From contig WRHT01000005.1 in assembly GCA_009783115.1 (NCBI GenBank), positions 1-22,501 on the forward strand: a stretch of 22,501 bases of DNA, in the 5' to 3' direction. The notes below the pieces were generated by a model. It was not told where the DNA came from. It made no database searches and saw only the letters and a program-made list of their open reading frames with translations. The DNA is from Desulfovibrionaceae bacterium. Lineage in GTDB: Bacteria > Desulfobacterota > Desulfovibrionia > Desulfovibrionales > Desulfovibrionaceae. Position numbers and translations under genes: made by a program. Positions 15,032-22,501 of this stretch are shown here, piece after piece; the stretch's first letter is position 1, and every line of letters begins with the position of its first letter.

Positions 15032-16617
15032 AATTCCACGGGGGCCAGGAGTTCTTTCATGGCTTCCGGCAAGGCCCCGGCGAGGTCCGAGGCCAGTCCG
15101 CCGCCGGCCGGCCAGAGGCGGGCGAGGATCCGGCCGGCCCGTCCGTGCAGCCAGGACCCCAAAGCCGCAGCCTCTTCACCGCTGAAGGCGCGGGCCAAGA
15201 GCGCGGCGATCACCCCTGAGAGAACATCGCCGCTGCCGGCCACGGCCAGACTGGGTTCAGCCAGGGGCAGCAGGCTCAGGGGCGCGCCCCGGCGGGCGAC
15301 AAGCGTGCCAGGGCCTTTAAGCAACACGGCGGCGGCGGTGCGGGCGCAGATCCGCTCCAAGGCGGCCTCGCGCCCGGCCTGTTCTTCCAGGTCGGCCAGG
15401 CTGAAGGGCCGGAAACCCTCCTGATGGGGCAGCCCTTCCAGCAGGCGGATCATCTCGCCGGGATGGGGAGTGAGCACATCTTCCGGCCGCAGATCCTCCA
15501 GGGGGAAAGAGCCGCCTGGAGGCGGACGCAGGGCGTCCGCGTCCAGGACCATGGGAGGTCTGCCGGGCAGGTTAAGCGCGGCCCGGAGCAGGTCCGGCCC
15601 GGCTTCTCCCAGACCAGGCCCCAGGACCAGGGCGGCGTTTTCTCCCAGGCGCAGGACTTTTTCAGCAAGCGCGGACCAGGTCCGGCCTTGCAGGGCCGCC
15701 TGCCAGTCATCCGCCTCCAGGGGCAGGGTCATGATCTCAGGATAATGCTTGCGCCAAGGCATACAATAAGGCGCGGGAGCGGCCAGGGTGACCAGGCCGG
15801 CCCCGGCGCGGGCCGCGCCCAGGGCGCTGAGCAGGGGAGCGCCCTCCAGCCCGGAAGACCCTCCAAGAACAATGATTTTGCCCTTGCGGCCCTTGTGGGC
15901 GTAAGGTGAAACAGGCGGCAGGACGCCCTTGGCGGGGCGGATGAGCCGCCGGAGCGGGGGGTTTTCGCTGGGAATTTTTGACGGCAGGCCGATGTCGCGC
16001 ACCTTAAGTTCGCCGGTATGCCGGGCGGCCCACGGCAGACAGAGGCCGGGTTTGGGAGCGGCAAAGGCCACGGTGAGATCCGCCCGGACGGCATCGGGTT
16101 CCGGACGGCCGCTCAGGGCCCCCAGGCCGGAAGGCAGATCCAGGGCCAAGATAAAGGCCTTCTTCCGACGGTTTATTACCCTGACCAGATCCAGGATCCG
16201 GCCGGCCAAGGGTCCGCGAAAACCCGCGCCCAGCATGGCGTCCACGATAATTTCCGCCGCGTCCGGCACTTTCAGCGGGGTGGAGGGGATCTCCCGCGCC
16301 TCCACCCCGGCGGCCACGGCCGCCCGCAGATGGAAAAGAGCCGGGCCGGAGTATTGATCCGGCGGGACCAGGGTGAGCGCCCGGACCGCGCAACCGGCGT
16401 TATGCAGGTAGCGGGCCAGGACCAGCCCGTCCCCGCCGTTGTTGCCCTTGCCGGCCAGCACCAGGACGCGATCCCCGGCTTTCAGGCCGCGCGTTTCCTG
16501 TAAAGCCAGAAAGGCTTCCCTCCCGGCGTTCTCCATGAGCAGGTTAGGAGGAAGCCCGTATTCCTCCCCGGCCAGCCTGTCCCATTCGGCCATTTCCTCC
16601 GGCGCGGGCAGGGGCAT
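15028..16617 (-). CDS. nnr: Bifunctional NAD(P)H-hydrate epimerase / ADP-dependent dehydratase
   Basis: 529 residues. It repairs damaged NAD(P)H: the N-terminal YjeF_N half epimerises R- to S-NAD(P)HX and the C-terminal ribokinase-like half dehydrates it using ADP. Seen: MENAGREAF (28-36) and GKGNNGGDGLVLARYL (56-71) in the epimerase; KGRKGKIIVLGGS at the start of the kinase-like half; LGPGLGEAG, LDADALRP, LTPHPGEM and GSGDVLSGVIAALL in the dehydratase active site. ATG 16617 is preferred because it matches the usual short N-terminus; GTG at 16635 would add six residues. Its stop overlaps tsaE. Confidence 0.96.
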   Translation of the reverse strand: MPLPAPEEMAEWDRLAGEEYGLPPNLLMENAGREAFLALQETRGLKAGDRVLVLAGKGNNGGDGLVLARYLHNAGCAVRALTLVPPDQYSGPALFHLRAAVAAGVEAREIPSTPLKVPDAAEIIVDAMLGAGFRGPLAGRILDLVRVINRRKKAFILALDLPSGLGALSGRPEPDAVRADLTVAFAAPKPGLCLPWAARHTGELKVRDIGLPSKIPSENPPLRRLIRPAKGVLPPVSPYAHKGRKGKIIVLGGSSGLEGAPLLSALGAARAGAGLVTLAAPAPYCMPWRKHYPEIMTLPLEADDWQAALQGRTWSALAEKVLRLGENAALVLGPGLGEAGPDLLRAALNLPGRPPMVLDADALRPPPGGSFPLEDLRPEDVLTPHPGEMIRLLEGLPHQEGFRPFSLADLEEQAGREAALERICARTAAAVLLKGPGTLVARRGAPLSLLPLAEPSLAVAGSGDVLSGVIAALLARAFSGEEAAALGSWLHGRAGRILARLWPAGGGLASDLAGALPEAMKELLAPVEL

Positions 16618-16638
16618 GAAAAGCCGTCCGGGCACCGG

Positions 16639-17856
16639 CTATTTCCCCAGCACTTCCATGGTGACGCTGGCGATCTCCAATTCTTCGTTGGTGGGGACGA
16701 CCAGCGCCTTGACCCTGGATTCTTCCCGGCTGATCACACGGGGTTCCGGGCTGCGGATCTTGTTTTTTTCCAGGTCCAGAAGCACCCCCCAGCTTTCCAG
16801 CCCTTCCAGGCTGGACCTGCGGACATCCGGGTCATTTTCGCCTATGCCTGCGGTAAAGGCCAGGGCGTCCACCCTTCCCAGGCAGGCCCAGAGCGCGCCG
16901 ATCTGCCGCCGGATGCTGTAACAGAGCATTTCAAAGGCCAGTTGGGCCTTGGGGTCGCCATTTCCCCTGGCGCTATGCACGTCGCGCATGTCGTTAAGGC
17001 CGCACAGGGCCTTCAGGCCGCTCTCCTTGTTCAGGAGGCGGTCCACCTCGGCCGCGGCGTAACCCTTGGAAACCAGGAAAGGCACCACCGCCGGGTCCAC
17101 ATCGCCGCAACGGGTTCCCATGATGGTTCCGGCCAGAGGGGTGAAACCCATGCTGGTATCGACGCTCACCCCGCCCTGGACGGCGGTCAGGGAACAGCCG
17201 TTGCCCAGATGGCAGGTGATCAGGTTGAGATCTTTCAGGGGGCGTCCCAAAACCAGGGCCGCCTGCCGGCTCACAAACTTGTGCGAGGTTCCGTGAAAGC
17301 CGTAACGCCGGATGCCCAGGTCCGTGTAAAATTTTTCCGGTATGGCGTAGCGGAAGGCCTTGGCCGGCATGTCCGCGTAAAATTCCGTATCAAAGACCGC
17401 CACCGAAGGCGCGTGGGGGCAAAAAGCCTGAGCCACCTCAATGCCTTGCAGGTTGGCCGGGTTATGCAAGGGGGCCATATCCGCCAGGCGGGCGATGACC
17501 GCCTTTTCAGCTTCGCCTACCACACAGGCCCGGCGCATGGCCTCCCCGCCCTGCACCACCCGGTGCCCCACGGCCTTGATCTCGTCAACCCGCTCGATAA
17601 CGCCGTGCTCCGGGTGCATAAGCACGGCCAGCACCGCCCGGAAGGCCGCCCGGTGATCCGCGCAGCCTTCTTCCAGCTTTACGCTCCGCGTCTCTCCGTC
17701 CGGCAGGTATTTTTTGTGGGCAAGCGGGCTTTGTCCTTCGCCGATGCGCTCCACCATCCCGGAACAGAGCAGCCGGCCGCCGCCCCCCCCGCTTTCCATA
17801 TCCAGAAGCTGGTACTTGAAAGAGGAACTGCCGCAATTCACTACCAAAACAATCAT
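16639..17856 (-). CDS. ackA: Acetate kinase
   Basis: 405 residues. It interconverts acetyl phosphate plus ADP with acetate plus ATP, giving substrate-level ATP. Seen: VNCGSSSFKYQLLDM (6-20, acetokinase signature 1), VVQGGEA, FDTEFYADMP with the catalytic Asp, GFHGTSHKFVS (signature 2), HLGNGCSLTAVQGG and TAGIGEND near the end. Typical length. It is the first gene of the minus-strand run and has its own promoter and a leader hairpin. No phosphotransacetylase gene is adjacent; in several Desulfovibrio genomes pta and ackA are side by side, so the position here is notable. It would support lactate or pyruvate oxidation to acetate. Confidence 0.97.
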   Translation of the reverse strand: MIVLVVNCGSSSFKYQLLDMESGGGGGRLLCSGMVERIGEGQSPLAHKKYLPDGETRSVKLEEGCADHRAAFRAVLAVLMHPEHGVIERVDEIKAVGHRVVQGGEAMRRACVVGEAEKAVIARLADMAPLHNPANLQGIEVAQAFCPHAPSVAVFDTEFYADMPAKAFRYAIPEKFYTDLGIRRYGFHGTSHKFVSRQAALVLGRPLKDLNLITCHLGNGCSLTAVQGGVSVDTSMGFTPLAGTIMGTRCGDVDPAVVPFLVSKGYAAAEVDRLLNKESGLKALCGLNDMRDVHSARGNGDPKAQLAFEMLCYSIRRQIGALWACLGRVDALAFTAGIGENDPDVRRSSLEGLESWGVLLDLEKNKIRSPEPRVISREESRVKALVVPTNEELEIASVTMEVLGK

Positions 17857-17875
17857 CTTTCGTCCGCCTTGTAGG

Positions 17876-17898
17876 TTCTCCGCCGGATGGCCGGAGAA
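17876..17898 (-). promoter_or_regulatory. Hairpin in the ackA mRNA leader
   Basis: TTCTCCG (17876-17882) and CGGAGAA (17892-17898) form a perfect 7-bp stem with a 9-base loop that can pair further through CCGG/CCGG. It lies between the candidate promoter and the ackA start, 20 bases before the ATG and just upstream of the ribosome binding site. No U-tract, so not a terminator. It may stabilise the mRNA or affect translation. Confidence 0.4.
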
Positions 17899-17933
17899 GC
17901 TTAAGGGAAAACAATCCCCGTTGTCCTGAGGCG

Positions 17934-17962
17934 TCTATATAACATAGCCGGATACAGGGCAA
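17934..17962 (-). promoter_or_regulatory. Candidate sigma-70 promoter for ackA and the genes behind it
   Basis: On the minus strand, TTGCCC (17962-17957) and TATAGA (17939-17934) are separated by the ideal 17 bases, giving a leader of about 70 bases before ackA. This is the best promoter-like site seen upstream of the thirteen-gene run. Confidence 0.5.
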
Positions 17963-18174
17963 GCCGCGCCGATCAGCCCGCCTGCCGAGGATGATACATA
18001 TTGCGGCAAACCCTGACGCGCCTGGATTTGCGATCATGTTCCATATTAGCACTTGTCAAAATAACTAGATATTTAGTCAAATTCATAATATATTTTTTTG
18101 AAAGCAATATAAACGGAAGTAAGCCGCAAATATAAATCACTAACCCAATTAATGATGGACGTTGGCACAAATAT

Positions 18175-19218
18175 ATGACGCGTAATATAGTATTTTTTTT
18201 CGCCGGACGTAGAAGAACAAAAATATTCACGCGGAGAATAACCACATATTTTACTCAAAATATGCCAACGATGTTATTTACTCCATTTATCAAAATAATT
18301 TTGTCTCCGTTACATTCGGTATTTTATGGTTTTGACATAAAAAATAGTAACCTTATGCGTTATCTTAATAAGCATTTCCCTAGTGTTTTAATGCGAGTTT
18401 TTATGCTTGGCGATACCATAAGTAAACAATTAAATGACAAATACACCATATCCGCCACAAATATAGTGCATATTCAAAATTCAATTGTTATTATCAACAA
18501 AAATCTTATCAACAATAAACAAGCCCTCACTATACTTAAACGCAATAATAATATTTTGCTTTCTGATTTTATAGATTGTATTGTTAATCCACAAAATATC
18601 ACATATTGTGACGGCCTTATATGTTGTTCACACAAAGCATTGGAATATTTTAGGCAAAATTTTCCTGATACGCCAACTTATTTCGTTCAACACGGGATAG
18701 ACCAACGCATTGGAATAATAAACCCATCTGTTGATTATTTTTCCCCCTACTATTTTGGATCCATAGAAAATATTTTACTTTTTGACTCTGTTAAATCAAT
18801 ATTGAATATTGTATATACAGATTCTAAATGCCTCCTCGATAACAATTGGCATACACATCTACATAAATCAAATTTTCACTATGCTGTTCGTCCTCCTAAA
18901 GACAAAGGCATGTACAAACCTTTCCTTAAAGGTTTTACCGCCGCCGCCTGCAATTCAAATATCCTAGTACACGCTGATGACGGCGATGCCTTATACTATC
19001 TTGGCGAAGACTATCCTTACTTGATCAAAGAAGAGCTTTGCGAAGAAGTTGTACTGCGTTACATGCGGCAGGCCAAGGCCGAATTCGGCACGGAAAAATG
19101 GCGTTACGGACTGGAAAAAATGGGCAAACTGCGTGAACTCTGTAGCGAACAAACCATGGTAAGACAATTTTGGGATATGATTCAACACGTTACTGCCTGC
19201 AAAGAACATATTTCTTAA
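18175..19218 (+). CDS. Glycosyltransferase-like protein, AT-rich orphan
   Basis: 347 residues. The N-terminus NIVFFFAGRRRTKIF looks like the first strand of a GT-B glycosyltransferase, and YFVQHGID (169-176) fits the domain linker. The best motif is RPPKDKGMYKPFLKG (239-253) followed by FTAAAC, NILVHADDGDALYYLG and EDYPYL, the sugar-nucleotide-binding part of GT4-like enzymes. It probably adds a sugar to a surface polysaccharide. The ATG at 18175 has no clear Shine-Dalgarno site; ATGs around residues 30-33 are alternatives but would remove the first strand. The gene is strongly AT-rich up to about 18930 and then shifts toward host composition in its last third, suggesting transfer or a mosaic origin. 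No other polysaccharide genes adjoin it. Confidence 0.7.
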   Translation: MTRNIVFFFAGRRRTKIFTRRITTYFTQNMPTMLFTPFIKIILSPLHSVFYGFDIKNSNLMRYLNKHFPSVLMRVFMLGDTISKQLNDKYTISATNIVHIQNSIVIINKNLINNKQALTILKRNNNILLSDFIDCIVNPQNITYCDGLICCSHKALEYFRQNFPDTPTYFVQHGIDQRIGIINPSVDYFSPYYFGSIENILLFDSVKSILNIVYTDSKCLLDNNWHTHLHKSNFHYAVRPPKDKGMYKPFLKGFTAAACNSNILVHADDGDALYYLGEDYPYLIKEELCEEVVLRYMRQAKAEFGTEKWRYGLEKMGKLRELCSEQTMVRQFWDMIQHVTACKEHIS

Positions 19219-19362
19219 ATATATAAGCCTCAAATTTAGAAAATAATATATAGTTAAGCGCGCATGAACCCGCGCTTCCGCCCGGCCTTGCCAAAAAACA
19301 AGGTCCCGCGTAAGGTGTGCCAGGATGAAACCGCCATCGGCGCGCCCATCCGGAAACGGATT

Positions 19363-20127
19363 ATGAAGTTATACTCCTGGAATGTAAACGGCTTTCGCGC
19401 CCTCTGCGCCAAACCGGACTGGCGCCGCTTCATGGCGGCGGACGCGGATATTATCGGTCTGCAGGAAACCAAGGCCGAAGAGGAACAGGTCCCCCCCGCC
19501 GAACGCCGACCCGAAGGCTGCCATGCCTATTGGCTCTCCGCCGTCCGGCGGGGCTATTCCGGGGTGGCCGTGTTTTCAAGGCCCGAACCATTGGCGGCCA
19601 CACGCGAACTGCCCCTTCCGGCCTGGCAGGGCGAGGGGCGCCTGCTGCATCTGGAATACCCGGCCTTTCATTACCTGAACGTGTATTTCCCCAACGGGCA
19701 AAACGGAGAAGAGCGCCTGGCCTATAAAATGGGCTACTACGGCGCCTTTCTGGATTTCGCCCAAACCCTGCGGCGGAATAAGCCCCTGGTGGTCTGCGGT
19801 GACTTCAACACCGCCCACCGGGCCATTGACCTGGCCCGGCCCAAGGAAAATGAGAATACTTCAGGTTTTCTGCCGCAAGAGCGGGCCTGGCTGGACAAAT
19901 TCACGGACGCCGGCTTTGTGGATACCTTCCGCCTGCTGCACCCGGAAGAGGCCGGGGCCTATTCCTGGTGGTCCTTCCGCATGCGGGCCAGGGACAGGAA
20001 TGTGGGCTGGCGCATTGATTATTTCTTCGTTTCCGCCGAACTGGCTCCCAAGGTGCGCCGGGCCTGGATCGAACCCGGAATTACCGGCTCGGATCACTGT
20101 CCTGTCGGCCTGGAACTGGACCTTTGA
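19363..20127 (+). CDS. xth: Exodeoxyribonuclease III / AP endonuclease
   Basis: 254 residues. It cuts DNA at abasic sites and removes 3' blocking groups in base-excision repair. Seen: WNVNG (6-10, Asn7), LQETK (33-37, Glu35 metal ligand), YFPNG (108-112), CGDFNTAH (145-152, Asp147 and Asn149), WRIDYFFVS (216-224) and GSDHCPV (242-248, Asp243 and His244), a complete Mg-dependent active site of the ExoIII/APE1 family. The start at MKLYSWNVNG matches the family; an upstream in-frame ATG at 19264 would add 33 residues without family support. Host-like GC returns here. It is 12 bases before the FAD protein gene, so probably co-transcribed. Confidence 0.96.
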   Translation: MKLYSWNVNGFRALCAKPDWRRFMAADADIIGLQETKAEEEQVPPAERRPEGCHAYWLSAVRRGYSGVAVFSRPEPLAATRELPLPAWQGEGRLLHLEYPAFHYLNVYFPNGQNGEERLAYKMGYYGAFLDFAQTLRRNKPLVVCGDFNTAHRAIDLARPKENENTSGFLPQERAWLDKFTDAGFVDTFRLLHPEEAGAYSWWSFRMRARDRNVGWRIDYFFVSAELAPKVRRAWIEPGITGSDHCPVGLELDL

Positions 20128-20139
20128 GTTGGAGCTATA

Positions 20140-21612
20140 ATGCAGGATGATTTTGACGTATTGATTGTCGGGGGCGGTCCGGCCGGACTTTTCGCGGCCT
20201 ATTGGCTGCTGCTCAATACCTCCTTGCGGGTCTGCCTGGTGGATCGCGGTTTGCCTGTACGGGAGCGGCGTTGTCCCCTGGTCTTAAAGGCCCAGGCTCC
20301 GGGACGGAAATCTCCCCCGAAAAACCTTGAGGAATCATCCCCCCGGGTGGCCCCGGCCAACCAATGCCTGCACTGCAAGCCGGCCTGCCATATCCTCTAC
20401 GGCCTTGGCGGGGCCGGACTTTTTTCCGACGGCAAGCTGAATTTCATCCACAAGCTTGGCAAAAGCGATTTAACGCAGTTCATGCCCGTTCCCGCGGCCA
20501 TCAGCCTGATCGAGGAAACCGAAGGCATCTTCAACCGTTTCGGGATGGACGGACCGGCCTACCCCAGCGACAAGGCGGCGGCCGAAAACCTGCGCCAGCA
20601 ATCCAGAATCCAGGGTCTGGACCTCCTGCTCATCCGCCAGAAGCACCTGGGCAGCGATATTTTGCCGGCGCACATTGACCGGATGTGTTCCTTTCTGCTG
20701 GAGGCCGGCCTGGAACTGCGAACCGGTGAAAACGTGCTGGAAATCACCTCGGAAGACGGGCGCGTGCGCGGCGCGCGCACCGACAAGGGCGATATCCGGG
20801 CCAAGGCGGTCATCCTGGCCCCCGGACGGGGCGGCGCGGACTGGATGATGAGCCTGGCTTCACGCTTCAAGCTCCGGATCAGCCAGCGGGACATTGAGGT
20901 GGGCGTGCGGGTGGAAGTGCCCAGGGAAATCCTGGAGGCGATCACCGGGATCATCTACGATCCGACCTTTTTTGTGCGCACCGGCGGCCACGACGATCCG
21001 GCCAGAACCTTCTGCACCAACCCGGCGGGTTTCGTCAGCCTGGAAAATTACGCCAAATTCGTCTGCGTCAACGGCTACTCCCTTAAACACAGCAAGTCCG
21101 ACAATTCCAATTTCGCCTTTCTGTCCAAGGTCATCCTGGCTGACCCGGTGTCCAACAGCCACAACTACGGCGAGGCCATCGGCAGCCTATCCGCGCTCAT
21201 CGGCGGCGGCAAACCCCTGCTGCAGCGTTTCGGAGATCTCAAGCGCGGACGCCGCTCCACCTGGCAACGCATCCAGGACAGCCGCCTCGTCCCCACCCTG
21301 CGGGAGGTCACCCCGGGCGACATCAGCCTGGCCCTGCCGGGCCGCATCCTCAATAACCTGGTGGACGGGCTGGAGCAGCTTAACAAGATCATACCGGGGG
21401 TGACCAACGAGGAAACCCTGCTCTATGCCCCGGAAATAAAATTCTTCTCCTCCCAGGTGAAAACCAATGAACACCTGGAGACTTCCGTGGGCGGACTCTT
21501 TGTGGCCGGCGACGGCCCGGGCGTCTCCGGCAACATCGTGGCCGCTGCGGCCACCGGCCTCATCCCGGCCAAAAGAATCGGGGAAGTTCTGCGGCCAGCG
21601 CGGACGATCTGA
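20140..21612 (+). CDS. COG2509-type FAD-dependent dehydrogenase
   Basis: 490 residues. Seen: FAD-binding Rossmann motif VLIVGGGPAGLFAAYWLL (GGGPAG 11-16) with acidic partner VDRG; a cysteine cluster CLHCKPAC (76-83); YGLGGAGLFSDGKLN right after it; RIQDSRLVPTLREVTPGDI; and a C-terminal FAD motif FVAGDGPGVSGNIVAAAATG. This is the pattern of the uncharacterised COG2509 flavoproteins found in many anaerobes. Substrate unknown; the GGAGLFSDGKL region resembles other two-dinucleotide-binding oxidoreductases. The ATG at 20140 has GGAG five bases upstream. The cysteine cluster could bind a metal, hold a disulfide or act in redox. It sits between exonuclease III and a cytidylyltransferase-like gene. 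Confidence 0.88.
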   Translation: MQDDFDVLIVGGGPAGLFAAYWLLLNTSLRVCLVDRGLPVRERRCPLVLKAQAPGRKSPPKNLEESSPRVAPANQCLHCKPACHILYGLGGAGLFSDGKLNFIHKLGKSDLTQFMPVPAAISLIEETEGIFNRFGMDGPAYPSDKAAAENLRQQSRIQGLDLLLIRQKHLGSDILPAHIDRMCSFLLEAGLELRTGENVLEITSEDGRVRGARTDKGDIRAKAVILAPGRGGADWMMSLASRFKLRISQRDIEVGVRVEVPREILEAITGIIYDPTFFVRTGGHDDPARTFCTNPAGFVSLENYAKFVCVNGYSLKHSKSDNSNFAFLSKVILADPVSNSHNYGEAIGSLSALIGGGKPLLQRFGDLKRGRRSTWQRIQDSRLVPTLREVTPGDISLALPGRILNNLVDGLEQLNKIIPGVTNEETLLYAPEIKFFSSQVKTNEHLETSVGGLFVAGDGPGVSGNIVAAAATGLIPAKRIGEVLRPARTI

Positions 21613-21630
21613 CATTTCGGAGCTTTCCAG

Positions 21631-22077
21631 GTGGCTGAAAAAGAAAAAAGAATCCTGGTGGACATGTCGGCCACCCTCCTGCATCACGGGCATGTGCGCC
21701 TTTTGCGCGCGGCGGCTGCCTTGGGACGGGTGGTGGTGGCCCTGACCACGGATGAGGAAGTGGAAAGGACCAAGGGCTATAAACCGGAACTTTCTTATGA
21801 CGAACGCCGGGAAATCCTGGAAAGCATCCGCTATGTGGATGAAGTCGTGCCCGGCCCCTGGCTGATTGACGAAGATTTCCTGCGGCGGCACCGCTGCGAT
21901 CTCCTGGTGCACGGCGCGGATAATTCCAACCTTGTCCCGGAGGAAAAACTGGCGGTCTTTCCCCGGACCGAGGGCATCAGCAGTTCTGATTTGCGCCGGC
22001 GGGCGCTGGACGCGCTCACCTCCGCCAACCTGAACCGCGATCCGGACGTTCCCCCCGTCCGCCCATCGAAGCCCTAA
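21631..22077 (+). CDS. Cytidylyltransferase-like nucleotidyltransferase (TagD/GCT type)
   Basis: 148 residues. Nucleotidyltransferase alpha/beta phosphodiesterase fold: HHGH at 18-21 is the (H/T)xGH catalytic motif; LTTDEEVERTKGY, YDERREILESIRYVDEVV and LLVHGADN follow the order of glycerol-3-phosphate or ethanolamine-phosphate cytidylyltransferases; RTEGISSSDLR (112-122) is the second nucleotide-binding motif. It would activate a phospho-alcohol as its CDP derivative. The start is GTG at 21631 with CGGAG nine bases upstream. The next gene, 18 bases on, looks like a CDP-glycerol-type transferase, which supports CDP-glycerol (or a similar CDP-alcohol) as product. An ADP-activating variant cannot be excluded. 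Confidence 0.85.
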   Translation: MAEKEKRILVDMSATLLHHGHVRLLRAAAALGRVVVALTTDEEVERTKGYKPELSYDERREILESIRYVDEVVPGPWLIDEDFLRRHRCDLLVHGADNSNLVPEEKLAVFPRTEGISSSDLRRRALDALTSANLNRDPDVPPVRPSKP

Positions 22078-22095
22078 AAAAGAGTTCCATCCGAA

Positions 22096-22501
22096 ATGAT
22101 AAAACAACTGAAGATCCTGTTTCCGGCAATTCTTTTCTCGCTGGCTTTTCCTTCTCAAGCCCTGGCTTACCTGGATCCCGGCACAGGCAGCATGCTGGTT
22201 TCCGCCCTGGTGGGGCTCGCGGCTACCCTGTTCTTCCTGCTGAAAAGTTCCTGGTACAAGCTCCTGTCCCTGTCTTACCGCCTTCTGGGACAGAGTCCGC
22301 CCCAAAGTCCAGGCGGCCTGGTCTTTTACTCCGAAGGGCGGCAGTACTGGACTACCTTCCAGCCGGTGCTGGAAGAGCTTGAGGCCCGCGGCGAAGCCGT
22401 CCTTTACCTGAGTTCTGATGAACAAGATCCCGGGCTGCGCCGGGCATGGCGGCATATTTCCACCCGTTGCCTGGGCATGGGCAACCGTGGGTTCGCGGCC
22501 T
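22096..22501 (+). CDS. CDP-glycerol glycerophosphotransferase-like protein, N-terminal part
   Basis: Open to the window edge, 135 codons visible. Seen: an N-terminal signal-like helix (about 5-24), the motif YLDPGTGSMLVSALVGLA (25-42) that begins a second hydrophobic segment, a linker, then GGLVFYSEGRQYWTTFQPVL (73-92) and LYLSSDEQDPGLRRAW, which match the start of glycerophosphotransferase-like enzymes of Desulfovibrio polysaccharide loci as I know them. The catalytic region lies outside the window, so this is a partial call. The gene follows the cytidylyltransferase by 18 bases. Together they suggest a glycerol-phosphate-type surface polymer or decoration. The ribosome binding site is weak (AAGAG at 22080-22084). 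Confidence 0.65.
   Translation, partial: MIKQLKILFPAILFSLAFPSQALAYLDPGTGSMLVSALVGLAATLFFLLKSSWYKLLSLSYRLLGQSPPQSPGGLVFYSEGRQYWTTFQPVLEELEARGEAVLYLSSDEQDPGLRRAWRHISTRCLGMGNRGFAA

Larger units (their letters stand above)
17857..18174. other. Divergent intergenic region between ackA and the glycosyltransferase gene
   Basis: 318 bases. The ackA-proximal part is GC-rich and holds the leader hairpin and promoter. From about 18040 the sequence turns AT-rich and stays so into the glycosyltransferase gene. No gene, tRNA or clear terminator is seen in the AT-rich part. A minus-strand open frame at 17973-18245 has no ribosome binding site and low-complexity composition. No convincing promoter for the plus-strand gene was found. 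Confidence 0.6.

Noticed and set aside
17973..18245. Minus-strand open frame of 90 codons upstream of ackA
   Set aside because: AT-rich hydrophobic low-complexity product, no ribosome binding site, overlaps the glycosyltransferase start.
19264..19362. N-terminal extension of exonuclease III from an upstream ATG
   Set aside because: The family starts at the MKLYSWNVNG strand; the extra 33 residues are Arg/Pro-rich and unlike any homologue known to me.
1..22501. tRNA, rRNA, CRISPR, insertion sequences, integrase or att sites
   Set aside because: No cloverleaf, rRNA segment, regular spacer array, transposase motif or integrase was seen by reading; a tRNAscan/Infernal and ISfinder search would be decisive.

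Overview
The window looks like chromosome of a GC-rich Gram-negative anaerobe, most likely a sulfate reducer of the Desulfovibrionaceae. This is inferred from gene content: a giant repeat adhesin of the type I secretion kind, a CHASE2 adenylate cyclase next to a GAF/HD-GYP protein, an M48 lipoprotein paired with an SH3 protein, a COG2509 flavoprotein, and CDP-glycerol-type polymer genes. No rRNA, tRNA, CRISPR array, insertion sequence or integrase was seen.

Layout. (1) 1-1747, minus: 5' part of a very large cell-surface adhesin with tandem Ig-like units and a TAAG motif at residues 107-110, where Pseudomonas LapA carries its LapG cleavage site. (2) 1748-2336: a 589-base divergent control region with a TTGTCCG-N7-CGGACAA palindrome centred on a TATAGT hexamer, and an 8-bp hairpin in the presumed adhesin leader. 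(3) 2337-2702, plus: a small XRE-type repressor. (4) 2791-3667, plus: an AT-rich accessory cassette of two overlapping unknown genes. (5) 3770-17856, minus: thirteen close-packed genes, read in the order ackA, nnr, tsaE, lysC, era, SH3 protein, M48 lipoprotein, CHASE2 adenylate cyclase, GAF/HD-GYP, small membrane protein, dapF, a TonB-like-shaped unknown membrane protein and rseP. (6) 17857-18174: the ackA promoter and leader, then AT-rich sequence with no gene. (7) 18175-19218, plus: an AT-rich orphan glycosyltransferase, probably acquired. (8) 19363-22501, plus: exonuclease III, a COG2509 FAD protein, a cytidylyltransferase-like enzyme and the start of a CDP-glycerol glycerophosphotransferase-like protein.

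How the genes may work together. The long minus-strand run mixes housekeeping functions (acetate/ATP, NAD(P)H repair, t6A tRNA modification, aspartate-family and DAP synthesis, ribosome assembly) with an envelope and second-messenger block (SH3, M48, CHASE2-cyclase, HD-GYP, the TonB-like protein, RseP). The HD-GYP protein has an altered signature motif, so its c-di-GMP hydrolase activity is uncertain. The adhesin carries a plausible LapG-type release site, a system controlled by c-di-GMP in other bacteria, but no LapG, LapD or secretion genes lie in the window. The last two genes suggest that a glycerol-phosphate-type surface polymer or decoration is made. No complete new system can be demonstrated. 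The best leads are the adhesin control region, the two-gene AT-rich cassette, and the envelope-sensing block with its unknown membrane protein.
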